From Leifsonia sp. AG29 (GTDB taxonomy: Bacteria; Actinomycetota; Actinomycetes; Actinomycetales; Microbacteriaceae), in assembly GCF_009765225.1 (NCBI RefSeq), contig NZ_VMSF01000001.1, positions 1,116,001 to 1,180,000 of the forward strand: a stretch of DNA of 64,000 nt, written 5' to 3'. This document shows positions 50,243 to 57,007 of this stretch, piece by piece. Below the pieces are notes generated by a model that saw only the letters and a program-made list of their open reading frames with translations, did no database searches and was not told the DNA's origin. The position numbers and the translations under genes are program-made. The stretch's first letter is position 1. Each line of letters starts with the position of its first letter.

Positions 50243-50761
50243 ATGGGATACGGCCTCATGCTCGTCGGTGCGCAGCGCGCCCGGCTCGAGGGCGCCGACG
50301 CGGTCCCCGGCGCCGAGTCGTTGCGGCTAGTCCTCGGCCGGGTGCTGGAGGCCGCCCGTGCCGCCGGCGCCCCGATCGTGCACGTCAAGAACGACGGGAC
50401 GCGCGGGGAGACCGACGCGCCGGGCACCGGCGGGTGGGAGCTCGTGTTCGCGCCGGAGCCGGGGGAGCCGGTGGTGCGCAAGAGCGCTCCCAACACGTTC
50501 GAGTCGAATCCGGCGCTGGCCGACGTCCTGCGCGCGATGGCGGTCGACACGGTCGTCGTCGTCGGAGTCCCGAGTGAGGGGTCCGTGCGTGCCACGGCGC
50601 TGGGCGCGCTCGAGCGCGGGTTCGACGTCATCGTCCCGACGGGCGCCCACGCGGCCGCCCCGGCGGTTGGATCACCGTCGGAGGTCGTGCGGCGTGTCGA
50701 GCGCGAACTCTCCGCGGAGGGCGTCGAGGTGATCGAGCTCGACGAGGTGCGGTTCGACTGA
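50243..50761 (+). CDS. Isochorismatase-fold (cysteine hydrolase) protein lacking two of three catalytic residues
   Basis: A 172-residue protein of the isochorismatase superfamily. The first strand reads YGLMLVGAQ where active members have LLVxDxQ, so the catalytic Asp is Gly. The lysine is kept in VRKSAPNTFESNPAL. The nucleophile strand reads VVVGVPSEGSVRATALGA, with Ser where the catalytic Cys belongs. Only Lys of the D-K-C triad remains, so it is probably not a normal amide hydrolase. The start at MGYG follows GGAGG; a GTG 24 bases earlier is possible. It stands alone between two terminators. Confidence 0.82.
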   Translation: MGYGLMLVGAQRARLEGADAVPGAESLRLVLGRVLEAARAAGAPIVHVKNDGTRGETDAPGTGGWELVFAPEPGEPVVRKSAPNTFESNPALADVLRAMAVDTVVVVGVPSEGSVRATALGALERGFDVIVPTGAHAAAPAVGSPSEVVRRVERELSAEGVEVIELDEVRFD

Positions 50762-50811
50762 CCGCCGCCGAGCGAGACGCACGGCCGGGCGCTGGGCGCG
50801 ACGGTGTGGAA

Positions 50812-50852
50812 AAGGCCCGGATCCGGGGATTTCTCCACCGGATCCGGGCCTT
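50812..50852 (-). terminator. Terminator of the initiator tRNA gene
   Basis: A perfect 15-bp stem AAGGCCCGGATCCGG and an 11-nt loop. Read on the minus strand it is followed by a U-rich TTTTCC, so it serves the tRNA, and may also stop transcripts from the isochorismatase-like gene. Confidence 0.85.
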
Positions 50853-50854
50853 GC

Positions 50855-50931
50855 TGGTTGCGGGGGCAGGATTTGAACCTACGACCTCTGGGTTATGAGC
50901 CCAGCGAGCTACCGAGCTGCTCCACCCCGCG
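50855..50931 (-). tRNA. Initiator tRNA-fMet (CAT)
   Basis: A 77-nt tRNA including an encoded CCA end. The acceptor begins CGCGGGG and the 3' side CCCCGCAA leaves a C1-A72 mismatch, the mark of bacterial initiator tRNA that allows formylation and excludes EF-Tu. The anticodon stem-loop CTGGGCTCATAACCCAG has three consecutive G-C pairs, the second initiator feature, and anticodon CAT. The T arm contains GTTCAAATC. It is a single gene with its own promoter and terminator. Confidence 0.97.
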
Positions 50932-50943
50932 GCACAAGAATTC

Positions 50944-50949
50944 ACTTTA
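50944..50949 (-). promoter_or_regulatory. -10 box (TAAAGT) of the initiator tRNA gene
   Basis: Minus-strand TAAAGT lies 12 bp before the mature 5' end, giving a very short 5' leader for RNase P. Confidence 0.5.
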
Positions 50950-51022
50950 GCACGCGTTCTGGGGGCCACGAAATCGAGGTCGCCGCCCGGGCGCGTCCGC
51001 CTCCCTGGACGGGTCGTCCTAC

Positions 51023-51028
51023 TAGAGT
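51023..51028 (+). promoter_or_regulatory. -10 box (TAGAGT) of the seven-gene phosphorelay operon
   Basis: TAGAGT lies 22 bp before the first ATG and leaves a leader of about 15 nt containing the strong AAGGAGG ribosome site. No -35 is clear. This is the only promoter-like sequence I see for the whole operon. Confidence 0.5.
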
Positions 51029-51049
51029 CGGGTTCGACAAGGAGGCGGA

Positions 51050-52117
51050 ATGCCGGGCGCGGTGACGAAATACCGGGTGGTCGTGATCGAGGACGACCCC
51101 GATGTGGCCTTCTTCATGAAGACGGTCCTCGAGAAGCGGGCCGATGCCCTGGTCACGGCGATCACCGATCCCTCCCTCGCCCTCTCGGTCATCGCCCAGT
51201 TCGAGCCCGACATCGTCGTCACGGACATCGAGATGCCCGGGATCTCCGGGCTCGACCTGCTGAAAGAGCTGCGCGGCCAGTACCCGGGCATGCCCGTCGT
51301 CGTCATGACGGCCCACGTCTCGGTCGACTACGCCGTCTCCGCCCTCCGCGCGCAGGCCGACGAGTTCCTCACGAAGCCCATCGCCTCCGCGGAGCTCGTG
51401 GCGATCGTGAACCGGCTCGCGGCGGAAGGGCGCACCAAGCGTGCGGCCCATCGTCAGCAGGTCGTCCTCGCCATCGGCGCCCATCCCGACGATGTCGAGA
51501 TCGGCGTCGGCGGGATCCTCGCCGCGCACCGCGACGCCGGAAACCAGGTCGTCATCCTCACCCTGTCGCGCGGGTCGCGCGGCGGCGACGCCGAGGACCG
51601 CCAGCACGAGTCCCTGGCGTCGGCGGAACTGCTCGGCGCCCGACTCTTCCTGGAGGACCTCGAGGACACGAAGATCCCGGTCGCCGACCCCACGGTGGGC
51701 ATCATCGAGCGCGTCGTGGCGGAGGTGAAGCCGGACATCGTCTACACGCACTCGTCGCACGACCGTCATCAGGACCATCAGGCGGTCCACGCCGCCACGG
51801 TCGTGGCGACCCGGACGGTCCGGACGGTGTGCTGCTATCAGAGCCCGTCGGCGACCATCGATTTCCGCCCGACGCGGTTCGTGCCGATCGACGGGTTCAC
51901 CGACACCAAGCTCCAGCTCATCGAGTGCTTCCGTTCGCAGACCGAGGTCCGCGACTACCTCGAGCCGGACCTCGTCCGCGCGACGGCGCGCTATTGGTCC
52001 CGGTTCGGTGGCGGCCGGAACTGCGAGCCGCTCGAGGTCATGCGCGACACCGCCGACATCTCCATGCCCGCCTCGTCGGTGGCCACCGACGTCCGAGTCC
52101 AGAGGACGGCGGAATGA
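51050..52117 (+). CDS. Receiver domain fused to PIG-L (LmbE) deacetylase
   Basis: A 355-residue fusion of two domains rarely found together. Residues 8-125 are a response-regulator receiver with the acidic pair ED D (EDDPDV), phospho-acceptor D59 (VTDIEMPG), T87 (MTAH) and K109 (LTKP). After a short linker a PIG-L domain (about 137-340) has both metal motifs, AHPDD at 144-148 and HQDH at 240-243. PIG-L enzymes remove acetyl groups from N-acetylglucosamine-type compounds (for example MshB in mycothiol synthesis). There is no DNA-binding domain, so phosphorylation would control an enzyme directly. It is the first gene of a seven-gene operon with a histidine kinase and overlaps the next gene by ATGA. 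The substrate is unknown. Confidence 0.9.
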   Translation: MPGAVTKYRVVVIEDDPDVAFFMKTVLEKRADALVTAITDPSLALSVIAQFEPDIVVTDIEMPGISGLDLLKELRGQYPGMPVVVMTAHVSVDYAVSALRAQADEFLTKPIASAELVAIVNRLAAEGRTKRAAHRQQVVLAIGAHPDDVEIGVGGILAAHRDAGNQVVILTLSRGSRGGDAEDRQHESLASAELLGARLFLEDLEDTKIPVADPTVGIIERVVAEVKPDIVYTHSSHDRHQDHQAVHAATVVATRTVRTVCCYQSPSATIDFRPTRFVPIDGFTDTKLQLIECFRSQTEVRDYLEPDLVRATARYWSRFGGGRNCEPLEVMRDTADISMPASSVATDVRVQRTAE

Positions 52118-53127
52118 CGGGAGCCGCACCGACCCGCGTGCTCGTCACAGGCGCCGGCGGACCGGCGGGCGTCGCGGTCATCCGCTCGCTCGTCGCCCGC
52201 CCGGACGTGGAGGTGCTCGCCGCCGACATGGACGGCTGGGCCAGCGGTCTCTACCTGGTCGCCGCCGAGAACCGGAGGATCGTCCCTCCCGGACGGTCGG
52301 CGGTCTTCGTGGACGAGCTCATCCGGATGTGCCGGGACGACCGGGTCGACGTCCTGTTCTCCACGGTGGACGTCGAGCTCCCCGGGCTGGCGGAGCGGAG
52401 GGACGATCTGCGCGCCGTGGGCGCCCTGCTGGCCGCGCCGAGTCACGACACGCTCGTCACCTGCCTCGACAAGCACGCGCTCGTGAAGCGCGTCGAGGGC
52501 TCGGCCCGGGTGCCTGTGACGCGCCTCCTGAACGGCGAGGGCGTTGGCGCCGACTGGCGGTTCCCCGTCATCGTGAAGCCGCGCAGCGGCGCGGGTTCGC
52601 GCGGCGTGCGGCTCGTCGCGGACCGTGTAGCGCTCGAAGAGCTGGGCGTCGACGAGTCGCTCATCATCCAGGAGAACCTCCCCGGGGACGAGTTCTCCGT
52701 CGACGTGCTCGCGGGACTCGACGGCGAGGTCATCGCCGCGGTCCCGCGGTCGCGCGAGCGGGTGGACTCGGGCGTGTCGATCGCGGGACGCACGGTCAAG
52801 CGCGCCGAGCTGTCCGACACGGCGGCGGCCGTCGCCCGGGCGATCGGGCTCACGGGCGTCGCGAACGTCCAGCTCCGCTACAGCTCGGAGGGGGTGCCGG
52901 CGCTGCTCGAGGTGAACCCGAGGTTCCCCGGAGCCCTGCCGCTCACGATCGCCAGCGGCGTCGACATGCCGTCCCTCCTGCTCGATCTGGTGCTCGGCCG
53001 CCCTGTGCCGTCGCGCGTCGAGTTCGAGGAGCTGGCCAACGTGCGTTATCTCGAGGACGTGTTCCTCCCGCCCGCGGAGGTGATCGTCTCCGAGAATGCG
53101 GCGCACACCGAGGGGCCGGGGGAGTGA
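52114..53127 (+). CDS. ATP-grasp ligase, carbamoyl-phosphate-synthase-like
   Basis: A 337-residue ATP-grasp enzyme. The N-terminal pre-ATP-grasp part starts VLVTGAGGPAGVAVIRSL and has LFSTVDVELPGLAE. The ATP-binding segment FPVIVKPRSGAGSRGVRLV supplies the lysine and glycine-rich loop, QENLPGDEFSVDVL follows, and the metal residues are in VPALLEVNPRFPGALPL. Such enzymes join a carboxylate to an amine or thiol through an acyl-phosphate. The acceptor is unknown. It overlaps both neighbours by 4 bp (ATGA, GTGA), so it should be made in fixed proportion with the PIG-L fusion and the PHP protein. Confidence 0.9.
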   Translation: MTGAAPTRVLVTGAGGPAGVAVIRSLVARPDVEVLAADMDGWASGLYLVAAENRRIVPPGRSAVFVDELIRMCRDDRVDVLFSTVDVELPGLAERRDDLRAVGALLAAPSHDTLVTCLDKHALVKRVEGSARVPVTRLLNGEGVGADWRFPVIVKPRSGAGSRGVRLVADRVALEELGVDESLIIQENLPGDEFSVDVLAGLDGEVIAAVPRSRERVDSGVSIAGRTVKRAELSDTAAAVARAIGLTGVANVQLRYSSEGVPALLEVNPRFPGALPLTIASGVDMPSLLLDLVLGRPVPSRVEFEELANVRYLEDVFLPPAEVIVSENAAHTEGPGE

Positions 53128-53891
53128 CCGCGCCCGGGCACGCCGAGCCGTCCCTCCTGCTCGGCGATCACCACGTGCACTCGACCTTCTCGGACGACGC
53201 CCGGAGCACCCTCGCCGAGAACATCGCGGCCGCGCAGGCGGCGGGCCTCGACCGGCTGCGGCTCACCGATCACGTGCGCGCCTCCACGACGTGGGTGCCG
53301 GAATTCCTCGCAGCGGTGGCGGCGGAGCCCGTTCCGGACGGTGTGACCGTGCTGACCGGCGTCGAGGCGAAGCTGCTCGATGCGTCCGGATCGGTGGACC
53401 TCCCTCCGGGCCTCGTCGTCGGCGAGGGAGGCGTGGACGCCATCGTGATCGGCGACCACCAGTTCCCCGGAACCGACGGTCCGTGGTCGCCGGAGAGCAC
53501 GCGCCGGAGGCTTGCGGCCGGCCTGTCGGCCGGTGACGCCCTGGACCTCCTCGTGCAGGGCAGCATCCGGGCGATGGAACGGACGCCCCGCGCGCAACTG
53601 GCGCACTGGTTCTCGATCCTCCCCAAGGTCGGCCTGTCCGAGGCGCAGCTCGGGGCGGATCGCCTCGCGGCCTGGGCCGACTCCGCCGCTGCGACGGGGA
53701 CGCTCGTCGAGGTGAACGAGAAGTGGGGGTGCCCCGGACCCGAGGCGATCGCGGCTCTGCGGCGAGCCGGCGCGCGCGTCGTCGCCTCGACCGACAGCCA
53801 TGCGGCCGAGGAGGTCGGGCGGTACGATCGGGTCGCGACCCTGTTGGCCGCGGCGGACGGTCTCGACACCCGGCAGGAGGAGCGCCCATGA
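53124..53891 (+). CDS. PHP-domain phosphoesterase, histidinol-phosphatase-like
   Basis: A 255-residue PHP protein. Metal motifs are LGDHHVHSTFSDDARST, RLTDHV, GVEAKLLD, IVIGDHQFPG, VEVNEKWG and VASTDSHAAEEVGRYD. The pattern is closest to the HisJ/YcdX type, which hydrolyse phosphomonoesters. The trinuclear site looks complete. Lying between the ATP-grasp gene and the membrane peptide in a coupled operon, it probably dephosphorylates an intermediate of the same pathway; histidine biosynthesis is unlikely since no his gene is near. The GTG start overlaps the previous stop. Confidence 0.88.
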   Translation: MTAPGHAEPSLLLGDHHVHSTFSDDARSTLAENIAAAQAAGLDRLRLTDHVRASTTWVPEFLAAVAAEPVPDGVTVLTGVEAKLLDASGSVDLPPGLVVGEGGVDAIVIGDHQFPGTDGPWSPESTRRRLAAGLSAGDALDLLVQGSIRAMERTPRAQLAHWFSILPKVGLSEAQLGADRLAAWADSAAATGTLVEVNEKWGCPGPEAIAALRRAGARVVASTDSHAAEEVGRYDRVATLLAAADGLDTRQEERP

Positions 53892-54043
53892 GCCCGGTGG
53901 AGCCCTCGCGCGAGCTGCGCGAGAAGCTGCAGCACGAGATCGAGCAGAACCGCCGGTGGGAGGCGCGCCTCCCGTGGTACGCCGCCGGCGCGCTGCTCGT
54001 CCTCGCCCTCATCGTCGTCGTGCGGGTGGTGTGGTTCTCGTGA
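53888..54043 (+). CDS. 51-residue single-pass membrane protein
   Basis: A very small gene: charged N-terminal helix (MSPVEPSRELREKLQHEIEQ, then NRRWEARLPW) followed by one transmembrane helix YAAGALLVLALIVVVRVVWF and a single terminal Ser. It overlaps the PHP gene by ATGA and the receiver gene by GTGA, which makes it very unlikely to be spurious. It may be a membrane anchor or modulator of the neighbouring histidine kinase. No family is recognised. Confidence 0.8.
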   Translation: MSPVEPSRELREKLQHEIEQNRRWEARLPWYAAGALLVLALIVVVRVVWFS

Positions 54044-54429
54044 CCGACCGGACCCGGCGCATCGTCATCGCCGACGACGACGACGACATCCGCGCGCTCA
54101 TGGTCATCGCCGCCGGCCGCGCCGGTGCCGAGGTCGCGGCCGCCGTCGACAACGGCGTCGCCGCGCTGGAGGCCGTCCGCGGCGGGGAGATCGACCTGGC
54201 CGTTCTCGACATCTCGATGCCCGGCCTCAACGGCATCGAGGTGGCGGACGCGATCCGGTCCGACGCGAGCACCCGCTCCACGCGCATCCTCATGGTGTCG
54301 GCATCGGTGCAGCTGCTCACGGACCACGGGACCGTGGCGGACAGATCGGACGGGTTCATCGTGAAGCCGTTCAGCCCGCGCCTGCTGTCGACGCGCATCC
54401 GGGAGATGCTGGAGGATCAGACCGCATGA
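54040..54429 (+). CDS. Stand-alone response-regulator receiver domain
   Basis: A 129-residue single-domain response regulator without output domain. The acidic cluster ADDDDDI, phospho-acceptor D57 (VLDISMPG), S88 (MVSAS) and K109 (IVKPF) are all present. It is directly upstream of the histidine kinase, overlapping it by ATGA, and is the likely first phosphate acceptor. Single receivers act as phosphate shuttles or as allosteric partners; here it could pass phosphate to or compete with the receiver-PIG-L fusion. The start is GTG. Confidence 0.92.
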   Translation: MTDRTRRIVIADDDDDIRALMVIAAGRAGAEVAAAVDNGVAALEAVRGGEIDLAVLDISMPGLNGIEVADAIRSDASTRSTRILMVSASVQLLTDHGTVADRSDGFIVKPFSPRLLSTRIREMLEDQTA

Positions 54430-56207
54430 CCATGGACCGCCTGCTGAGCCGGCTCTCCTTCGACTCGCCGTCGCCGCTGATCAAGCAGGTGCCGATCGTC
54501 GTCGCGTTCGTCCTCGCGCTCATCCTGACCTACTCGGTCGACGGCGTCGCACCGACCCGCCTCCCGGCGTACATCGTGGGGAGCGTGCTGGTGATCGCGC
54601 TGGCCACGGTGCTCGCGGCCGCCGTCCCGTGGAGCCGGATCCACCCCGGCTGGGTCGTCATCGTGCCCGTGCTGTCGCTGCTCGCCGTCGGCCTCTTCCG
54701 GCTCGGAACGGGCGGCGCCGCGTCGCCCGCCGGGGTGCTGATCCTGATCCCGTTCGTCTTCATCGCGGGGGAGGAGGGCCGCAGGAACATCGTCATCGCC
54801 GCCCTGAGCACCTTCGTGGTCCTGCTGATCCCGCTCTTCATCGCGGACGTCCTCACGACCCCGGCCGACAACGTCCGCGCGATCCTCTCGCCGTTCGTCT
54901 ACCTGATCCTCGCGATCATCGTGAACGAGCTCTCCCACCGGAGCCGGGTGCAGCTGGCCGCGGCCAATGCGGCCGCGGCGCAGCGGGAGGAGCTCCTCCA
55001 GCAGGCCGTGAAGGCGCAGGACGAGCTCGTGCTCAACGAGGCCCGGCTCAAGACGGCGAACCGCCTGATCCAGAGCATCTGGAACGCCGTCACCGAGCAG
55101 TCCGTGATCGGAACCGACCTCGACGGGGTCATCGACGTCTGGAACCCGGGCGCCGAGAAGATGCTCGGACTGACCGAGCAGCAGGTCGTCGGCGCCCGGC
55201 GGCACGTCACCGAGTTCCACCTGACGTCCGAGCTGGAGGAGCGCCTCCGCGGCCTCGATCCCCGCTTCACGACGCTCGCGAGCGCCGAGGACTTCTCGGC
55301 CCTCGTCGACACGGTGAGGGCCGGTTCGGCCGATGTCCGCGACTGGACCTACGTGCGCCCCGATGGGAAGCTCGTCCCCGTGCAGGTGGCGGCCACGCCG
55401 CGGCTGGACGAGAACGGGCACCGGGTCGGGTTCATCTTCGTGGCGACCGACATGACGCAGGCGCGCGAGTTCGCCCGCTTGAAGGACGAGTTCGTCGGCC
55501 TGATTTCGCACGAGCTGCGGACACCGCTCAGCTCGATCCTCGGCTACCTGGAACTGATGCGGGACGACGAGGACTCGCCGCTCTCCGACGAGCAGCTGCA
55601 GTACCTCGGCGTGGCCGAGCGCAACGCGCACCGGCTGCTCAAACTCGTGGGGGACCTGCTCTTCACCGCGCAGGTCGAGTCCGGACGGTTCCCCATCGAC
55701 ATCCGCGACGCCGAGCTCGGGTCGGTGGTCACCGCCTCCATCGAGACGGCCACGCCCGTCGCGGCCGCGGCCGGGGTGACCCTGCTGACCGACGTCCCCG
55801 ACGAGCCCGTGGACGTCCGCGGCGACACGATCCGTCTCGGGCAGGCCGTCGACAACCTGATCTCGAACGCCGTGAAGTTCACCCCGAGAGGGGGGACGGT
55901 CACCGTGTCCCTGCGCCGAGACGGCGGCGAAGCCGTCATAGCCGTGACGGACACCGGCATCGGGATCCCCGCGGTCGAGTTGAGCAGCCTCTCGCAGCGC
56001 TTCTTCCGCGCCTCCACCGCCACCCGCAATGCGGTGCCCGGCGTCGGTCTGGGGCTCACGATCACGAAGGCGATCGTCACGGCGCACGGCGGCCGGCTCG
56101 ACATCGCGAGCGAGGAGGGGGCCGGGACCTCGATCAGCCTGCACCTGCCCGTCGACACGCCGGTCCCCGTGTCCGATGCCCTGCCGAGCGCGGAGGCGGC
56201 GAGGTGA
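54426..56207 (+). CDS. Membrane PAS histidine kinase
   Basis: A 593-residue sensor kinase. The N-terminal 160 residues contain about five to six hydrophobic helices (VPIVVAFVLALILTYSV, ILIPFVFIAG, TFVVLLIPLFIADVL, PFVYLILAIIVNEL) and no large outside domain, so it may sense a membrane signal. A coiled coil leads to a PAS domain (about 215-345; AVTEQSVIGTDLDGVIDVWNPGAEKML). The HisKA domain has H362 in LISHELRTPLSSILGYLE, and the ATPase domain has the N box DNLISNAVKFTP, the G1 box DTGIGIP and the G2 box GVGLGLTI. It is coupled to the receiver gene before it and the nitrilase gene after it. Confidence 0.94.
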   Translation: MTMDRLLSRLSFDSPSPLIKQVPIVVAFVLALILTYSVDGVAPTRLPAYIVGSVLVIALATVLAAAVPWSRIHPGWVVIVPVLSLLAVGLFRLGTGGAASPAGVLILIPFVFIAGEEGRRNIVIAALSTFVVLLIPLFIADVLTTPADNVRAILSPFVYLILAIIVNELSHRSRVQLAAANAAAAQREELLQQAVKAQDELVLNEARLKTANRLIQSIWNAVTEQSVIGTDLDGVIDVWNPGAEKMLGLTEQQVVGARRHVTEFHLTSELEERLRGLDPRFTTLASAEDFSALVDTVRAGSADVRDWTYVRPDGKLVPVQVAATPRLDENGHRVGFIFVATDMTQAREFARLKDEFVGLISHELRTPLSSILGYLELMRDDEDSPLSDEQLQYLGVAERNAHRLLKLVGDLLFTAQVESGRFPIDIRDAELGSVVTASIETATPVAAAAGVTLLTDVPDEPVDVRGDTIRLGQAVDNLISNAVKFTPRGGTVTVSLRRDGGEAVIAVTDTGIGIPAVELSSLSQRFFRASTATRNAVPGVGLGLTITKAIVTAHGGRLDIASEEGAGTSISLHLPVDTPVPVSDALPSAEAAR

Positions 56208-57007
56208 GCGCTGTCGGAGTCGCGGTCGTCCAGTTCGCGCCGGGCGACGATCGGGTGCACAACAGGGATCTCGCCGCCGGGCTCATCGCCGTCGCGGCCG
56301 CGCGCGGAGCACGGCTCGTGGTTCTCCCGGAGTACTCGTCGTTCTTCACAGACCCGCTCGGACCCGCGTTCGCGCGCAACGCGGAGCCGCTCGACGGCGA
56401 CTTCGTGAAGGCTCTCGCGACGGCGGCGGAGACGCACGGGGTGCACATCATCGCCGGGCTCGTGGAGCGCACCGACGAGAAGCACAAGTTCTCGAACACG
56501 CTCGTGGCCGTCGATCCGGCGGGCGACGTCGTGGCGACCTATCGGAAGCAGCACCTGTACGACGCCTTCGGCTCGCGGGAGTCGGACTGGGTGGTCCCGG
56601 GTGAGCTCACCGAGCCCGCCGTCTTAACGGTCGACGGCTTGGCCGTCGGCATGCAGACCTGCTACGACCTGCGCTTCCCCGAGGTCACGCGACGCCTGGC
56701 GGACGCAGGAGCGCACCTCGTCGCGGTACCCGCGGAGTGGGTGCGCGGTCCGCTCAAGGAGCACCACTGGTCCACGCTGCTCGCCGCGCGCGCCATCGAG
56801 AACACGCTCTACATGGCGGCGGCCGACCACACGCCTCCGCTCGGCGTCGGCGCGAGCGCGATCGTCGACCCGATGGGCGTCACCGTCGCGGGACTCGCCG
56901 AGCAGGCCGGGATAGCGGTGGCCGAGGCGTCGACCGAACGCGTCGCAGAGGTCAGGGAGCGGAACCCCGCGCTGACGCTCCGGAGGTACCGGGTCGAGCC
57001 CCGCTGA
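56204..57007 (+). CDS. Nitrilase-fold carbon-nitrogen hydrolase, probable omega-amidase
   Basis: A 267-residue amidase. The catalytic triad is complete: Glu in VVLPEYSS, Lys in TYRKQHLYDAF and Cys in MQTCYDLRFPE. The CYDLRFPE form belongs to the Nit1/Nit2 branch, whose members include omega-amidases for 2-oxoglutaramate. The partner gene on the other strand is an aminotransferase of the kynurenine/glutamine-transaminase-K type, which makes the omega-amidase reading attractive. It is the last gene of the phosphorelay operon, overlapping the kinase by GTGA. The 3' end overlaps the aminotransferase gene by 56 bp. Confidence 0.88.
   Translation: MSAVGVAVVQFAPGDDRVHNRDLAAGLIAVAAARGARLVVLPEYSSFFTDPLGPAFARNAEPLDGDFVKALATAAETHGVHIIAGLVERTDEKHKFSNTLVAVDPAGDVVATYRKQHLYDAFGSRESDWVVPGELTEPAVLTVDGLAVGMQTCYDLRFPEVTRRLADAGAHLVAVPAEWVRGPLKEHHWSTLLAARAIENTLYMAAADHTPPLGVGASAIVDPMGVTVAGLAEQAGIAVAEASTERVAEVRERNPALTLRRYRVEPR

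Noticed and set aside
50855-50931. Initiator tRNA as an integration (att) site of a mobile element
   Set aside because: No integrase, no direct repeat of the tRNA 3' end and no shift in composition in the following operon that I can see.
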